Assembly: GCF_027158005.1 (NCBI RefSeq)
Contig: NZ_JAPVLQ010000002.1
Span: 496,001-560,000 of the forward strand
Direction: 5' to 3'
Length of the DNA: 64,000 bases
Source: Rhodococcus sp. H36-A4
Lineage (GTDB): Bacteria > Actinomycetota > Actinomycetes > Mycobacteriales > Mycobacteriaceae
In this document: positions 55,916 to 64,000 of the stretch, one piece after another
Position numbering within the stretch: the stretch's first letter is position 1
Layout of the letters: the number at the start of each line of letters is the position of its first letter
The notes under the pieces: generated by a model
The model's input: the letters and a program-made list of their open reading frames with translations, nothing else
What the model was told of the DNA's origin: nothing
Databases searched by the model: none
Position numbers and translations under genes: made by a program

Positions 55916-56050
55916 ATGAGCGAACCTTCGAGTGGCCAAGGTTCAACTGCGGTGCTGTTCGACATCGACGGCACACTCGTCGACTCGAACTACATCCACG
56001 TCGACGCCTGGTCCAAGGCGTTCTTCGAGGCAAGGCTGACCGCACCATGA
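55916..56050 (+). pseudogene. Truncated HAD-superfamily hydrolase (N-terminal remnant)
   Basis: A 44-codon frame reads MSEPSSGQGSTAVLFDIDGT, then LVDSNYIHVDAWSKAFFEA, and stops after RLTAP. The DxDGTLVDSN motif I and the start of the cap are those of beta-phosphoglucomutase-type HAD phosphatases, normally about 220-240 residues. The rest is missing. The TGA overlaps the ATG of the GH15 gene (ATGA), so the remnant may still be translated and serve as a leader for it. A deletion between the two genes is the simplest explanation. Confidence 0.7.
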
Positions 56051-57831
56051 GTCGTGAGCACGGATACACCGCAATCGAGAACTATGCCGCCATCGGCGAC
56101 GGGCGAACGGTAGCCCTGATCGCAATGGACGGCCGGATCGATTGGTTGCCCATTCCCAATCTCGATTCGCCGCCGACGTTTGCGGCACTTCTCGATGCCG
56201 AGCATGGCGGAAGATTCGAACTGTCACCGGCTGAGCCGTTTACAGTCGAACGTGAATTCGTCGAAGGCACAAACGTTTCGACCTCCACCTACCGAACCGC
56301 AACCGGGTCGGTGCGAGAAACCGATTCACTCAACACCGGAGTGGCGGGTCGATTGCCGTGGCTGGAACTGGCCCGTCGAATAGACGGTGTCGAAGGTGTG
56401 GTCGACATGGAGTGGCGGGTCGCGCCGGGAACGATGATGGGCAAAGCATCGCCATGGGCCTACGACACTTCCCACGGGACCGTTCTTCGTGTCGACGGAG
56501 TGACGCTGGCCGTACGAACCCTCGAGGCCGACGACGTGACCGTCGAAGAACAGAACATCCACGGCGTCTTCACCACGAGTGCTGGATCGCGGCACCTCGT
56601 AGGACTGGCCGGCACCGAAAACGAACCACTGCACATCCCGGACCCACGGGAGGTCGACGAAGGTGTCGACAGAACCATCGCGAACTGGCGTGCGTGGACC
56701 GAAAAATTCCAGTTCGACGGCCCATGGGCGGCACACGTGGCTCGGAGTGCACTCGCGCTGAAGTTGTTGATTCATAGCCCTTCCGGTGCCATTGCTGCCG
56801 CAGCAACCACGTCGTTGCCGGAGAATCCTGCGGGAGGTAAGAACTGGGACTACCGCTACGCGTGGGTTCGTGACACCGCATACACACTCAGAGCTTTGAT
56901 TCGGTTCGGGCTGCGCGAAGAAGTACACGCCGCCGTTGCGTGGCTACTGAAAGTCATCCGGGCAAACGGTCCCCTGGTCAATGTCTTCTACACCCTCGGT
57001 GGTGAATTACCTGGCGGAACCGAACAACCCGACGTGCCGGGTTGGCGTGGCATCGGGCCCGTCGTGAACGGTAATCGGGCAGCAGATCAACTGCAGCTGA
57101 GCATCTTCGGAGATCTCTTCTCGATTATTCGGTTGTACGTCGATGCAGGCAATGTGCTCGATGCTTCCACTGGTCGACTCCTCGCGACGATCGCAGACCA
57201 AACGTGCGATTCCTGGCAGCAGCGAGATGCGGGAATCTGGGAACTCGAGGACGAGCAGCATTTCACGAGCTCGAAGCTCGGATGCTGGCAGGCACTCGAC
57301 TGCGCTGTCTACCTCGCCGAGGACGGCCAGATCCCCGGCATCCCCGACAGGTGGAGAGCCGAGCGAGAGCGAATCAGGGCGTACATCGAAGAGAAATGCT
57401 GGTCGGACGAGCGGCAGTCCTACATGGCTTATCCAGGCGCAGAAGGGCTCGATGCGTCGGTACTGCTGGCGGCGGAGATGAACTTCGATCGCGGAGAACG
57501 CATGTCCTCGACCATCGATGCACTCGGTGCCGAACTCGGCGCCGGACCACTGCTCTACCGCTACACCGGGGTCGACGCAGAAGAAGCAACGTTCGTTGCC
57601 TGCGCCTTCTGGAGAGTGTCCGCACTCTCCCGCGTCGGCCGTGACGACGAAGCGATGGACCTGATGGACGAGCTGGTTTCCATGTCCAACGACGTCGGCC
57701 AGTACAGCGAAATGATCGACGCATCGGATGGCTCCTTCCTGGGTAACTTCCCGCAGGGATTGAGTCATCTGGCGCTCGTGAACGCGGCACTGACCATCGC
57801 ACGCTCGCTCGATGCCACCACGAAACGATAG
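56047..57831 (+). CDS. Glycoside hydrolase family 15 protein (trehalase/glucoamylase-like)
   Basis: This 594-residue enzyme has an N-terminal trehalase-like beta-sandwich (TAIENYAAIGDGRTVALIAM, DGRIDWLPIPNLDSPPTFAA) and the (alpha/alpha)6 barrel of GH15 from about residue 225 (NWDYRYAWVRDTAYTLRAL). The acid pair is in GIWELEDEQH and in a later loop. Bacterial members of this group hydrolyse trehalose or alpha-glucans; mycobacterial relatives are trehalases. ATG at 56047 overlaps the HAD remnant's stop. It is cytoplasmic (no signal). Which sugar it uses cannot be decided from sequence. Confidence 0.9.
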   Translation: MSREHGYTAIENYAAIGDGRTVALIAMDGRIDWLPIPNLDSPPTFAALLDAEHGGRFELSPAEPFTVEREFVEGTNVSTSTYRTATGSVRETDSLNTGVAGRLPWLELARRIDGVEGVVDMEWRVAPGTMMGKASPWAYDTSHGTVLRVDGVTLAVRTLEADDVTVEEQNIHGVFTTSAGSRHLVGLAGTENEPLHIPDPREVDEGVDRTIANWRAWTEKFQFDGPWAAHVARSALALKLLIHSPSGAIAAAATTSLPENPAGGKNWDYRYAWVRDTAYTLRALIRFGLREEVHAAVAWLLKVIRANGPLVNVFYTLGGELPGGTEQPDVPGWRGIGPVVNGNRAADQLQLSIFGDLFSIIRLYVDAGNVLDASTGRLLATIADQTCDSWQQRDAGIWELEDEQHFTSSKLGCWQALDCAVYLAEDGQIPGIPDRWRAERERIRAYIEEKCWSDERQSYMAYPGAEGLDASVLLAAEMNFDRGERMSSTIDALGAELGAGPLLYRYTGVDAEEATFVACAFWRVSALSRVGRDDEAMDLMDELVSMSNDVGQYSEMIDASDGSFLGNFPQGLSHLALVNAALTIARSLDATTKR

Positions 57832-57916
57832 GGGAGCGATGAAAAGTGCTGGGCGATATAGAAATTCTGGGTCAGTCTTCCGGAGTCACGACTGCGCAAC
57901 CATCTAGGAGAAACCG

Positions 57917-58888
57917 ATGACCAACTTCGGCTACACATTGATGACCGAGCAGAGCGGTCCCAAAGAACTTGTGAAGTATGCGGTCGGCGCCGAGAAAGTC
58001 GGCTTCGACTTCGAGGTCGCCAGCGACCACTACTCGCCCTGGCTGTCCTCGATGGGCCACGCGCCTTATGTCTGGACCACACTCGGCGCCGTCGCGCACG
58101 CGACCCAGCGCGTCGAGATCATGACCTACGTGACGTGTCCGATCATTCGCTACCACCCTGCCGTCGTCGCACAGAAAGCCGCGACCATGCAAATACTCGC
58201 CGACGGCAGATTCACGCTCGGACTCGGCAGCGGGGAGAATCTCAACGAGCACGTCGTCGGTCAGGGATGGCCATCGATCGACAAGCGTCAGGACATGTTC
58301 GTCGAAGCGTTGGAGATCATCGCGCAACTTCACACAGGCAAGTTGATCACCTACGAGGGTAAGCACTTTCGAGTCGACTCCGCCAAGATCTGGGATATGC
58401 CCGACGGCGGCATACCGATCGGAATCGCCGTTTCGGGAGAAAAGTCCATCGAGAGATTCGCTCCCTACGGTGACCATTTGATCGCCGTCGAACCCAATGG
58501 CGGCCTGGTGAAGCAATGGACCGAGAAGCACTCGGGACGCTCACGCACCATCGGTCAGATTCCGATCTCCTGGGATCCGGACAAGGATGCGGCAATCGAC
58601 CGCGCGCACGACCGCTTTCGCTGGTTCGCCGGCGGCTGGGCGGTCAATGCGGACCTCCCGACAACGGCCGGGTTCGCTGGAGCGACGCAATTCGTTCGCA
58701 AAGAAGATGTGGCCGAAACAATTCCTTGCGGACCGGACCTCGATGCGATCGTCGAGTCCGTCAAACCGTACTGGGAGGCGGGTTTCACCGACATCGCACT
58801 GGTGCAGGTAGGCGACGAAACCCAGGAACGATTCCTCGCCGAGGCCGCAGGTCCGCTGTTGGAGAAGCTGCGCGCTGCTGCGAACTGA
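57917..58888 (+). CDS. F420-dependent LLM-class oxidoreductase (TIGR03557 type)
   Basis: This 323-residue TIM-barrel enzyme belongs to the luciferase-like group that uses coenzyme F420, in the family of F420-dependent glucose-6-phosphate dehydrogenase-like proteins. Recognisable segments are FGYTLMTEQSGPKELVKYAV, ASDHYSPWLSSMGHAPYVWT, GRFTLGLGSGENLNEHVVG and GIPIGIAVSGEKSI. ATG at 57917 follows AGGAGAAACC. It is 86 bp downstream of the GH15 gene and ends at a strong hairpin. The substrate is unknown. F420 dependence is a family inference. Confidence 0.88.
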   Translation: MTNFGYTLMTEQSGPKELVKYAVGAEKVGFDFEVASDHYSPWLSSMGHAPYVWTTLGAVAHATQRVEIMTYVTCPIIRYHPAVVAQKAATMQILADGRFTLGLGSGENLNEHVVGQGWPSIDKRQDMFVEALEIIAQLHTGKLITYEGKHFRVDSAKIWDMPDGGIPIGIAVSGEKSIERFAPYGDHLIAVEPNGGLVKQWTEKHSGRSRTIGQIPISWDPDKDAAIDRAHDRFRWFAGGWAVNADLPTTAGFAGATQFVRKEDVAETIPCGPDLDAIVESVKPYWEAGFTDIALVQVGDETQERFLAEAAGPLLEKLRAAAN

Positions 58889-58898
58889 GTCGAGAACG

Positions 58899-58935
58899 CA
58901 AAAGTCCTGGCCTTGTGGAAAGGCCAGGACTTTTG
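58899..58935. terminator. Strong hairpin with T-run after the F420 oxidoreductase gene
   Basis: 16-bp perfect arms (58899-58914 and 58920-58935) with a 5-base loop, ending in TTTTG on the plus strand and CAAAA/TTTTG on the other. It works for the plus gene and for the tRNA on the minus strand. Confidence 0.9.
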
Positions 58936-58953
58936 TGATTCGCCGATACTTTG

Positions 58954-59027
<74 letters not shown>

Positions 59028-59045
59028 TGTACCGCCTCGGAGAGT

Positions 59046-60071
59046 CTAGCTTACGACTGCCTCTGAACGCGAAACGCCCTCGTTCGACCCTTCGCGAGGT
59101 CCTTGACGCGGGGCAGGGGTCAGCGTCAGCAGTGTCGCCTCGGGCCTGCAGCAGAACCGGGCCGGGGCATAGGGAGACGTGCCGACACCCGCCGAGACGT
59201 GCAGCTGGGTATGTGCGCCCCATTTCGACGGACCCTTCACCCGAGACCGATCGAGCTCGCAGTTGGTGACGAGGGCACCGTAGAACGGTAGGCAGATCTG
59301 CCCGCCGTGCGTGTGTCCGGCAAGGACCAAGTCGTACCCGTCGTCGGCGAAACGATCCAGCACGCGTGGCTCGGGGGAGTGCGTGATTCCCAGCCGAAGG
59401 TCAGCGAGGGGATTCGGTTGGCCGGCGATGGTGTCGTACCTGTCGCGCTTCAGATGAGGGTCGTCGACCCCGGCCGAGGCGATGCGTACGCCCGCGACTT
59501 CGAGTTCTCTGCGCACATGCGTCACGTCGTGCCAACCGCGTTCGGAGAAGGCTGCCCGCAGATCACGCCACGGCAATGCTTCACCGAGTACCTTCTTGTG
59601 CTCTTTCTTGAAGTACAGCAGTGGATTCTTCGGCTTGGGCGCAAAGTAGTCGTTGCTGCCGAAGACGAACAGCCCGGGCCGGGACAACAAGGGACCGAGA
59701 GCTTGAACGACGGCAGGCACCGAGCGTTGATGCGACAGGTTGTCCCCGGTGTTGACCACCAGATCCGGTTCCAGGCTGTCGAGTTCGCGGAGCCAATTCT
59801 GCTTCGAACGCTGGCCGGGCATCATGTGCAGATCGCTGATGTGCAGCACCCGAAGCGAAGACGAACCAGGTTCCAGCACTGCCATCGACGTCTCCCGCAA
59901 TGTGAAGGCATTACGTTCGACGAGAGTCGCATAACCGATACCCAGTGCCGCCGCGCCGGCTGTCGCAATCGCTGCGCTTCTGATGGGGGCCTCCGAGGCA
60001 GCGGCGCGAGTACGTTCTGCTGCTGCGAGGAGTCGGGCCGATGTAGTGATTTTCACGGACACGTCTTCCAC
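59046..60071 (-). CDS. Metallophosphoesterase (YaeI-like)
   Basis: This 341-residue calcineurin-like phosphoesterase shows the metal motifs [27 protein letters not shown] (GNxD-type variant with Ser) and [13 protein letters not shown]. An N-terminal hydrophobic segment ([19 protein letters not shown], about 33-51) anchors it in the membrane with the catalytic domain probably outside or at the membrane surface, as in YaeI-like lipid phosphoesterases. It matches M. tuberculosis Rv3683 in place, next to ponA2 and whiB4. Its substrate is not known. The GNHE motif reads GSND, so metal site 2 may be modified. Confidence 0.87.
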   Translation of the reverse strand: MEDVSVKITTSARLLAAAERTRAAASEAPIRSAAIATAGAAALGIGYATLVERNAFTLRETSMAVLEPGSSSLRVLHISDLHMMPGQRSKQNWLRELDSLEPDLVVNTGDNLSHQRSVPAVVQALGPLLSRPGLFVFGSNDYFAPKPKNPLLYFKKEHKKVLGEALPWRDLRAAFSERGWHDVTHVRRELEVAGVRIASAGVDDPHLKRDRYDTIAGQPNPLADLRLGITHSPEPRVLDRFADDGYDLVLAGHTHGGQICLPFYGALVTNCELDRSRVKGPSKWGAHTQLHVSAGVGTSPYAPARFCCRPEATLLTLTPAPRQGPREGSNEGVSRSEAVVS

Positions 60072-60133
60072 GATACGTCAGGTGGTGCAATCGACGTGCG
60101 GGCCACGGCAGTGCCCGCGTAGCGTTCTGATAC

Positions 60134-60598
60134 ATGTCCGAACTGAAGTCCCAGCTGCGAACCGACCTGACCACCTCCATGAAGGCCAGAGACAAACTTC
60201 GAACCGCGACCATCCGCATGCTCCTTGCCGCGATTCAAACCGAGGAAGTATCCGGCAAACAAGCCCACGATCTCACCGACGACCAGGTAATCAAGATTCT
60301 TGCCAAGGAATCGAAGAAGCGCGGTGAATCCGCAGAGATCTACACCCAGAACGGCCGAGGTGAGTTAGCGGCGACCGAACATGCCGAGGCGCAGATCATC
60401 GACGAATACCTGCCGACGCCATTGACCGACGCCGAACTGGCCGATATTGCGGACACCGCTCTTGCTCAGGTCGCCGAGCAATTGGGCGAGCGTCCCGGGA
60501 TTCGGCAGATGGGTCAGGTCATGAAAGTCGCGACCGAACTCGCCAAGGGGAAGGCCGACGGAACTCGGATCTCCAAGGCGGTCAAGGACCGCTTGTAA
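60134..60598 (+). CDS. GatB/YqeY domain protein
   Basis: This 154-residue YqeY-family protein shares a domain with the tRNA-binding tail of the GatB amidotransferase subunit. The core reads LKSQLRTDLTTSMKARDKLR, TIRMLLAAIQTEEVSGK, EIYTQNGRGELAATEHAEAQ and IIDEYLPTPLTDAELADIA, ending GTRISKAVKDRL. The start ATG lies 62 bp from the divergent metallophosphoesterase gene. Its exact role is unknown; the domain suggests tRNA binding. A strong hairpin follows the gene. Confidence 0.93.
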   Translation: MSELKSQLRTDLTTSMKARDKLRTATIRMLLAAIQTEEVSGKQAHDLTDDQVIKILAKESKKRGESAEIYTQNGRGELAATEHAEAQIIDEYLPTPLTDAELADIADTALAQVAEQLGERPGIRQMGQVMKVATELAKGKADGTRISKAVKDRL

Positions 60599-60616
60599 TC
60601 TCGATCGCTGGGAAGC

Positions 60617-60655
60617 CGCACGAAGTACACCCACGCCGTGGGCGTACTTCGTGCG
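60617..60655. terminator. Bidirectional hairpin between yqeY and ponA2
   Basis: Outer arms CGCACGAAGTAC (60617-60628) and GTACTTCGTGCG (60644-60655) are perfect, with inner CCCAC/GTGGG pairing and a 3-base loop. It separates convergent genes. Confidence 0.9.
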
Positions 60656-60667
60656 ATGGATTCCGAC

Positions 60668-63046
60668 CTAGCGTGGGACCGTGATCCCGGGTATGGCCGG
60701 AATCTCGATGGGCGGGATCGGGGGTATCTCGATGTTGGGAAGCGACGGAACGGCAGGAGCCGGTGGCGCCTGTCGAACGGATCCGTCGCTCACGTAGATC
60801 GTGATCATCGCACCCGGTACAGCCGACCCCGAAGGAGACATTCCGGTGACCGTTCCTCGTGCCGCAGTGTCGGACGTGCTTACAACGGTTACCTGAAAAC
60901 CTGCGGCCTGCAGGGTCGCGGTCGCGGACGACTGGGTCGAGCCGGTCACGTCGGGAACCTGACCGTTGGCGGATCCACGAACGTATTTCTGGTCGACGGC
61001 AGGCAGCGAGACCGGTCCGAAATTGTTGGCGACCGGGTTGACGGCCTCGTACCAGGTACGAGCCGGCTCGTTGCCGCCGAACAGGTTTCCGTCGCCACAC
61101 GGGCGCAACGGGAACGAGCAGATTTCACCGGGGCTCGGGGAGTCTCCGTAGGTGTATACCGCGGCGGCGTAATTGTTGGTGTAACCGATGAAGCCCGAGG
61201 ACATGTGCGACTCGGTTGTGCCCGTCTTCCCGGACATCGGCAAGGTCCAACCCACCGATCCTGCAGCGGATGCGGATGTGCCACCGGGCTGGTCGTCCTT
61301 GCTCATCGCATTGGACAGGGTGTTGGCCAAGCCGGGCTCGACGACCTGCTCACATGCCTGCTGCGTCACAGGTACTTGCTTGCCCTTACGGTCGAACACC
61401 GAATCGATCGGTGTCGGTGGGCACCACTTGCCCGAAGACGCGAGGGTTGCCGCCACATTCGACAACTCGAGTGGATTGACCCAGGTGGGTCCGAGCGTGA
61501 AGGAGCCGAGATTCTGGTTTTTCTGGAAGTCGGCCATACTCCGCTCGTCGAAGCCGGATGTGCTCGGTGCAGCGTAGGACCGTAGGCCCAGGCGCACCGC
61601 CATGTCGACCGTCGGCGTCACTCCGACGGACTCGATCAACTTGACGAACGCCGTGTTCGGAGACTTCGCCAGTGCATCGGTAACCGAGAGTGACGCAGGG
61701 TAGTCACCGACGTTCTCGACGCAATACGTGTTTGCGGGGCAACCCTTTGCGCCGCCGTCGCCCATGCCTCGGACCTCGGCGCGTCTGGGAACCTGCAGGG
61801 TTGCGCTGGTGCCGAGGCCGCGCTCCATGGCGGCGGCTGTCGTGAACACCTTGAAGATGGATCCTGCGCCGTGTCCGACGAGCGAATACGGCTGCGGCTG
61901 CACCGTTTCGTCTGCGCCGGAATCGAGACCGTACGTTCGGCTGCTGCCCATTGCCAGGATGCGATGGGCATCCTGGCCGGGTGCGATGACATTCATGACG
62001 GTCGCGACACCGTCGAGGGTCGGTCTGGTATTGGCCACCAGCGAGGCTTTGGTCGAGTTCTGCACGACGGGATCGAGGGTGGTCTTGATCAAATATCCAC
62101 CCTGGTCGATCTGCTCTCGGCTGATACCTGCATTGGCAAGATATTGCAGCGCGTAGTCGCAGAAGAACCCGCGGTCGCCGGCAGCAATGCACCCGCGGGG
62201 GAGGATTTGCGGTTCGGGGAGCACACCGAGCGGCTCGGTCCTCGCGGCCTGGAACTCCGTGGCGCGTTCTGGGATGTTCTGGATCATCGTGTCCAGGACG
62301 GTGTTGCGCCGATCGAGGACGCCCTGCTCGTTGGTATACGGATTGAGCGCCGAACTCGACTGCACCATGCCCGCGAGCATGGCCGACTGCCTGGCGTCGA
62401 GCTCGCTGGCGTCGATGCCGAAATAGGTCTGTGCGGCGTCCTGAATCCCGAACGACGAGTTACCGAACGGGACGAGGTTCAGATAGCGGGTGAGGATCTC
62501 GTCCTTCGTCAGCTCTTTGTCGAGGGTGAGCGCCATCCGGATCTCGCGGATCTTGCGAGCGGGCGTCGTCTCGATAGCTGCCCGACGCTCGGCGTCGGTC
62601 TTGGCCACGACGAGCAGGTGATAGTTCTTGACGTACTGCTGATCCAGAGTCGACGCGCCCTGCTCGACCTGACCGCTGCTCGTGTTGGTCAGAAACGCGC
62701 GCAGCGTTCCCTGCCAGTCGACGCCCTTGTGTTCGGCGAACCGTTTGTCCTCGATCGAGACGATAGCGAGTTTCATCTCGTTCGAGATCTTCTCGCTCGG
62801 CACTTCGAATCTGCGCTGCTCGTACAACCACGCAATGGGGTTGCCTGCACTGTCGACCATCGTCGAGACCGCAGGGACGGACCCCTCGACCAATTCGGCC
62901 GAAACATTGTCGACGGTATCGGCCGCACGGTTGGATGCGTATCCGAACCCGCCTGCCAGCGGAAACATGACGCCGGCCAACAACGCACCCGCAAGGGCTG
63001 AACATCCGGCGAGCTTCGCCACGGTTTTTCCAACTGACACAGGCAC
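60668..63046 (-). CDS. ponA2: Bifunctional penicillin-binding protein, PonA2-like
   Basis: This 792-residue class A penicillin-binding protein polymerises and cross-links peptidoglycan outside the membrane. A single N-terminal membrane helix (LAGCSALAGALLAGVMFPLA) precedes the GT51 transglycosylase (SIEDKRFAEHKGVDWQGTLR, EQGASTLDQQYVKN). The transpeptidase follows with SxxK (GAGSIFKVFT), SxN (SPNTAFVK) and KTG (KTGTTESHMS). A C-terminal PASTA domain (VPDVTGSTQSSATATLQAAG) and a Pro-rich tail end it. Genomic place next to whiB4 equals Rv3682 ponA2. Divergent from the whiB gene. Confidence 0.96.
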   Translation of the reverse strand: MPVSVGKTVAKLAGCSALAGALLAGVMFPLAGGFGYASNRAADTVDNVSAELVEGSVPAVSTMVDSAGNPIAWLYEQRRFEVPSEKISNEMKLAIVSIEDKRFAEHKGVDWQGTLRAFLTNTSSGQVEQGASTLDQQYVKNYHLLVVAKTDAERRAAIETTPARKIREIRMALTLDKELTKDEILTRYLNLVPFGNSSFGIQDAAQTYFGIDASELDARQSAMLAGMVQSSSALNPYTNEQGVLDRRNTVLDTMIQNIPERATEFQAARTEPLGVLPEPQILPRGCIAAGDRGFFCDYALQYLANAGISREQIDQGGYLIKTTLDPVVQNSTKASLVANTRPTLDGVATVMNVIAPGQDAHRILAMGSSRTYGLDSGADETVQPQPYSLVGHGAGSIFKVFTTAAAMERGLGTSATLQVPRRAEVRGMGDGGAKGCPANTYCVENVGDYPASLSVTDALAKSPNTAFVKLIESVGVTPTVDMAVRLGLRSYAAPSTSGFDERSMADFQKNQNLGSFTLGPTWVNPLELSNVAATLASSGKWCPPTPIDSVFDRKGKQVPVTQQACEQVVEPGLANTLSNAMSKDDQPGGTSASAAGSVGWTLPMSGKTGTTESHMSSGFIGYTNNYAAAVYTYGDSPSPGEICSFPLRPCGDGNLFGGNEPARTWYEAVNPVANNFGPVSLPAVDQKYVRGSANGQVPDVTGSTQSSATATLQAAGFQVTVVSTSDTAARGTVTGMSPSGSAVPGAMITIYVSDGSVRQAPPAPAVPSLPNIEIPPIPPIEIPAIPGITVPR

Positions 63047-63369
63047 AGCGTACGTGGACGACGCCGGCTCTCCCAGTGGACACGGATCTGCGGGCTCGAC
63101 TTGTGCCCGTTCGCGGGCTTCGATCTGCGCCGCGGCTCTTCGGGTTTTCGCTGAGCCGCAGGTAGAGACGGGCGTACCAGAAAGTTCCCCCGCCCGTCTT
63201 GCGTTCGTGGCGCATTTTACCTAAATTGTGAGCACGGTGTGATTCACATAACACTTGTATATGAATGTGGGGCAGCTCCTAGGTCGATGTGCTTCGAGGT
63301 GAAGTTCGAGGTCGAAAGAGCTTGTGGAACGTCCAGCGAGGATGTTCGAACTGCAAAGGGGATCCGCAC
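63047..63369. other. 323-bp divergent interval between ponA2 and whiB4
   Basis: The interval holds both promoters. It contains an AT-rich patch around 63210-63265 (attttacctaaattgtg, cacttgtatatgaatg) that probably includes the whiB4 promoter. I see no gene or clear operator. tgtgattcaca occurs at about 63238 but its spacing does not fit a CRP site. Confidence 0.5.
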
Positions 63370-63693
63370 ATGAACATGACAGCAGCGCCGACGCGGCTCG
63401 ATGTGGAAGAAGCCGAAGCGCGTATTGCGTGGGTGGCGCAGGCAAGGTGCTCGGGCATGGACCCGGACCAGCTATTCGTGAGGGGGGCAGCGCAGCGCAA
63501 GGCCGCAACGATATGCAGGCACTGCCCAGTGTTGATGCAGTGCGGCGCAGATGCGCTGGACAATCGCGTCGAGTTCGGGGTGTGGGGCGGGATGACGGAG
63601 CGTCAGCGACGCGCGCTGCTCAAGCAGCATCCCGAGGTCGACTCGTGGTCCGAGTTCTTCGAAAGTCAACGACAGACACAAGCAGCCATCTGA
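63370..63693 (+). CDS. whiB4: WhiB-family [4Fe-4S] redox regulator, WhiB4-like
   Basis: This 107-residue iron-sulphur transcription factor has the four cluster ligands Cys27, Cys49, Cys52 and Cys58 (C-x21-C-x2-C-x5-C) and the G(V/I)WGG turn FGVWGGMTERQRR, with a basic C-terminus that contacts DNA. ATG at 63370 was chosen over longer frames because it gives the family N-terminus; ATG at 63376 is possible. In M. tuberculosis WhiB4 responds to oxygen and nitric oxide and represses antioxidant genes. Neighbours ponA2 and an ArsA-type ATPase gene are the same as there. Confidence 0.93.
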   Translation: MNMTAAPTRLDVEEAEARIAWVAQARCSGMDPDQLFVRGAAQRKAATICRHCPVLMQCGADALDNRVEFGVWGGMTERQRRALLKQHPEVDSWSEFFESQRQTQAAI

Positions 63694-63718
63694 GGCGGCT
63701 CTCTCGTCGTGTTGTGCG

Positions 63719-64000
63719 CTACGTGGTTCCGGTGAGTTGGTCGGCCACAGCGCGTAGGGCATGAAGGTCCGAGACTTCGAAGGGCAGGGACGGGACCCCG
63801 ACGATGGGGACCCGGGGATGAGCCGCTGTGAAGCGGCGGAGCAGTCGGAGCTCGCGCGTGGCGGTCACCGCGCGAGCCGCGTGGATTCGCAGCACTGCAG
63901 CGGTCAGAACAGCTGAGGCGTCGTCGTCATCGTCCAGCTGGTCGGCGGCCGTGGCGGCATGATCGGCGGGCAACGCCGACAGGGTCGGATGGGTTCGATT
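63719..64000 (-). CDS. ArsA/GET3-type ATPase, C-terminal part (runs off the window)
   Basis: Only the last 93 codons are in the window, with the frame open to the edge. The end reads [20 protein letters not shown], then [19 protein letters not shown]. The PxxPxEVxxLxALR pattern is the typical C-terminus of ArsA-family anion-transporting ATPases. In M. tuberculosis two such genes (Rv3680, Rv3679) lie convergent to whiB4, as here. An acidic run DDDDDA precedes the last helices. The P-loop is outside the window, so the call rests on ending and gene order. Confidence 0.7.
   Translation of the reverse strand, partial: NRTHPTLSALPADHAATAADQLDDDDDASAVLTAAVLRIHAARAVTATRELRLLRRFTAAHPRVPIVGVPSLPFEVSDLHALRAVADQLTGTT

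Noticed and set aside
63228-63255. CRP-type site (tgtga/tcaca) before whiB4
   Set aside because: The halves are spaced 1 or 12 bases apart instead of 6.

Overview
The window is GC-rich actinobacterial chromosome, almost certainly Rhodococcus or a close Nocardiaceae relative. Supporting features are mIHF, WhiB4-type, MurT/GatD and FurA-type proteins, GTG starts, many leaderless or ATGA-coupled genes, and gene order matching parts of the Mycobacterium tuberculosis map. From recollection, dnaX, a CFA-synthase-like/FAD-oxidoreductase pair, SRPBCC, ybaB, recR, gatD, murT, leuA, lysC and asd follow Rv3721c-Rv3708c. Metallophosphoesterase, ponA2, whiB4 and an ArsA-type ATPase follow Rv3683-Rv3680. 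No rRNA, CRISPR or prophage is visible. There is one tRNA and one insertion sequence.

Region by region. 0-5 kb: DNA repair and replication genes (HhH-GPD protein, helicase-associated protein, dnaX). 5-9 kb: the fadA-fadB beta-oxidation pair. 9-12 kb: GntR regulator, KhtT/KhtU-like K+/H+ antiporter and mIHF. 12-17 kb: an ALDH-MpaB oxygenase-FadD5 operon with a 26-bp palindrome at its promoter, a divergent GntR gene and the remnant of an acyl-CoA dehydrogenase. 17-21 kb: a YdeP-type molybdoenzyme, an acyl-CoA-binding protein, and a TetR gene facing a second MpaB-type oxygenase. 21-28 kb: the lipid-modification pair and the conserved ybaB-recR-gatD-murT block. 28-31.6 kb: a steroid-isomerase-like gene under a perfect KstR-type operator, an EamA transporter, a LysR gene and a SHOCT-protein locus. 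31.6-39.3 kb: leuA with a Leu-codon attenuator, a large MalT-like regulator, lysC (with internal beta start) and asd. 39-43 kb: a solitary sugar-importer ATPase, a Tat-exported multicopper oxidase and a methyltransferase gene cut by an IS21 element whose istA carries a nonsense codon (43.2-45.8 kb). 45.9-53.1 kb: a divergent catabolic cluster (two alpha/beta hydrolases and an ADC-family protein against TetR, Baeyer-Villiger-type monooxygenase, GMC oxidase and a second ADC-family protein). 53.2-56 kb: oxidative stress genes (fur-katA, dps). 56-64 kb: GH15 enzyme, F420-type oxidoreductase, tRNA-Pro, metallophosphoesterase, yqeY, ponA2, whiB4 and the end of an ArsA-family ATPase gene.

How the genes fit together. 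Two accessory catabolic modules stand out. In the first, an MpaB/Lcp-superfamily oxygenase could cleave a C=C bond to an aldehyde, the ALDH oxidise it, FadD5 activate the acid, and FadA/FadB nearby degrade it. In the second, the order alcohol oxidase, Baeyer-Villiger monooxygenase, esterase is a textbook logic for alcohol-ketone-ester-acid degradation, with two ADC-fold proteins of unknown role added. Both are inferences from gene content; the substrates are unknown.
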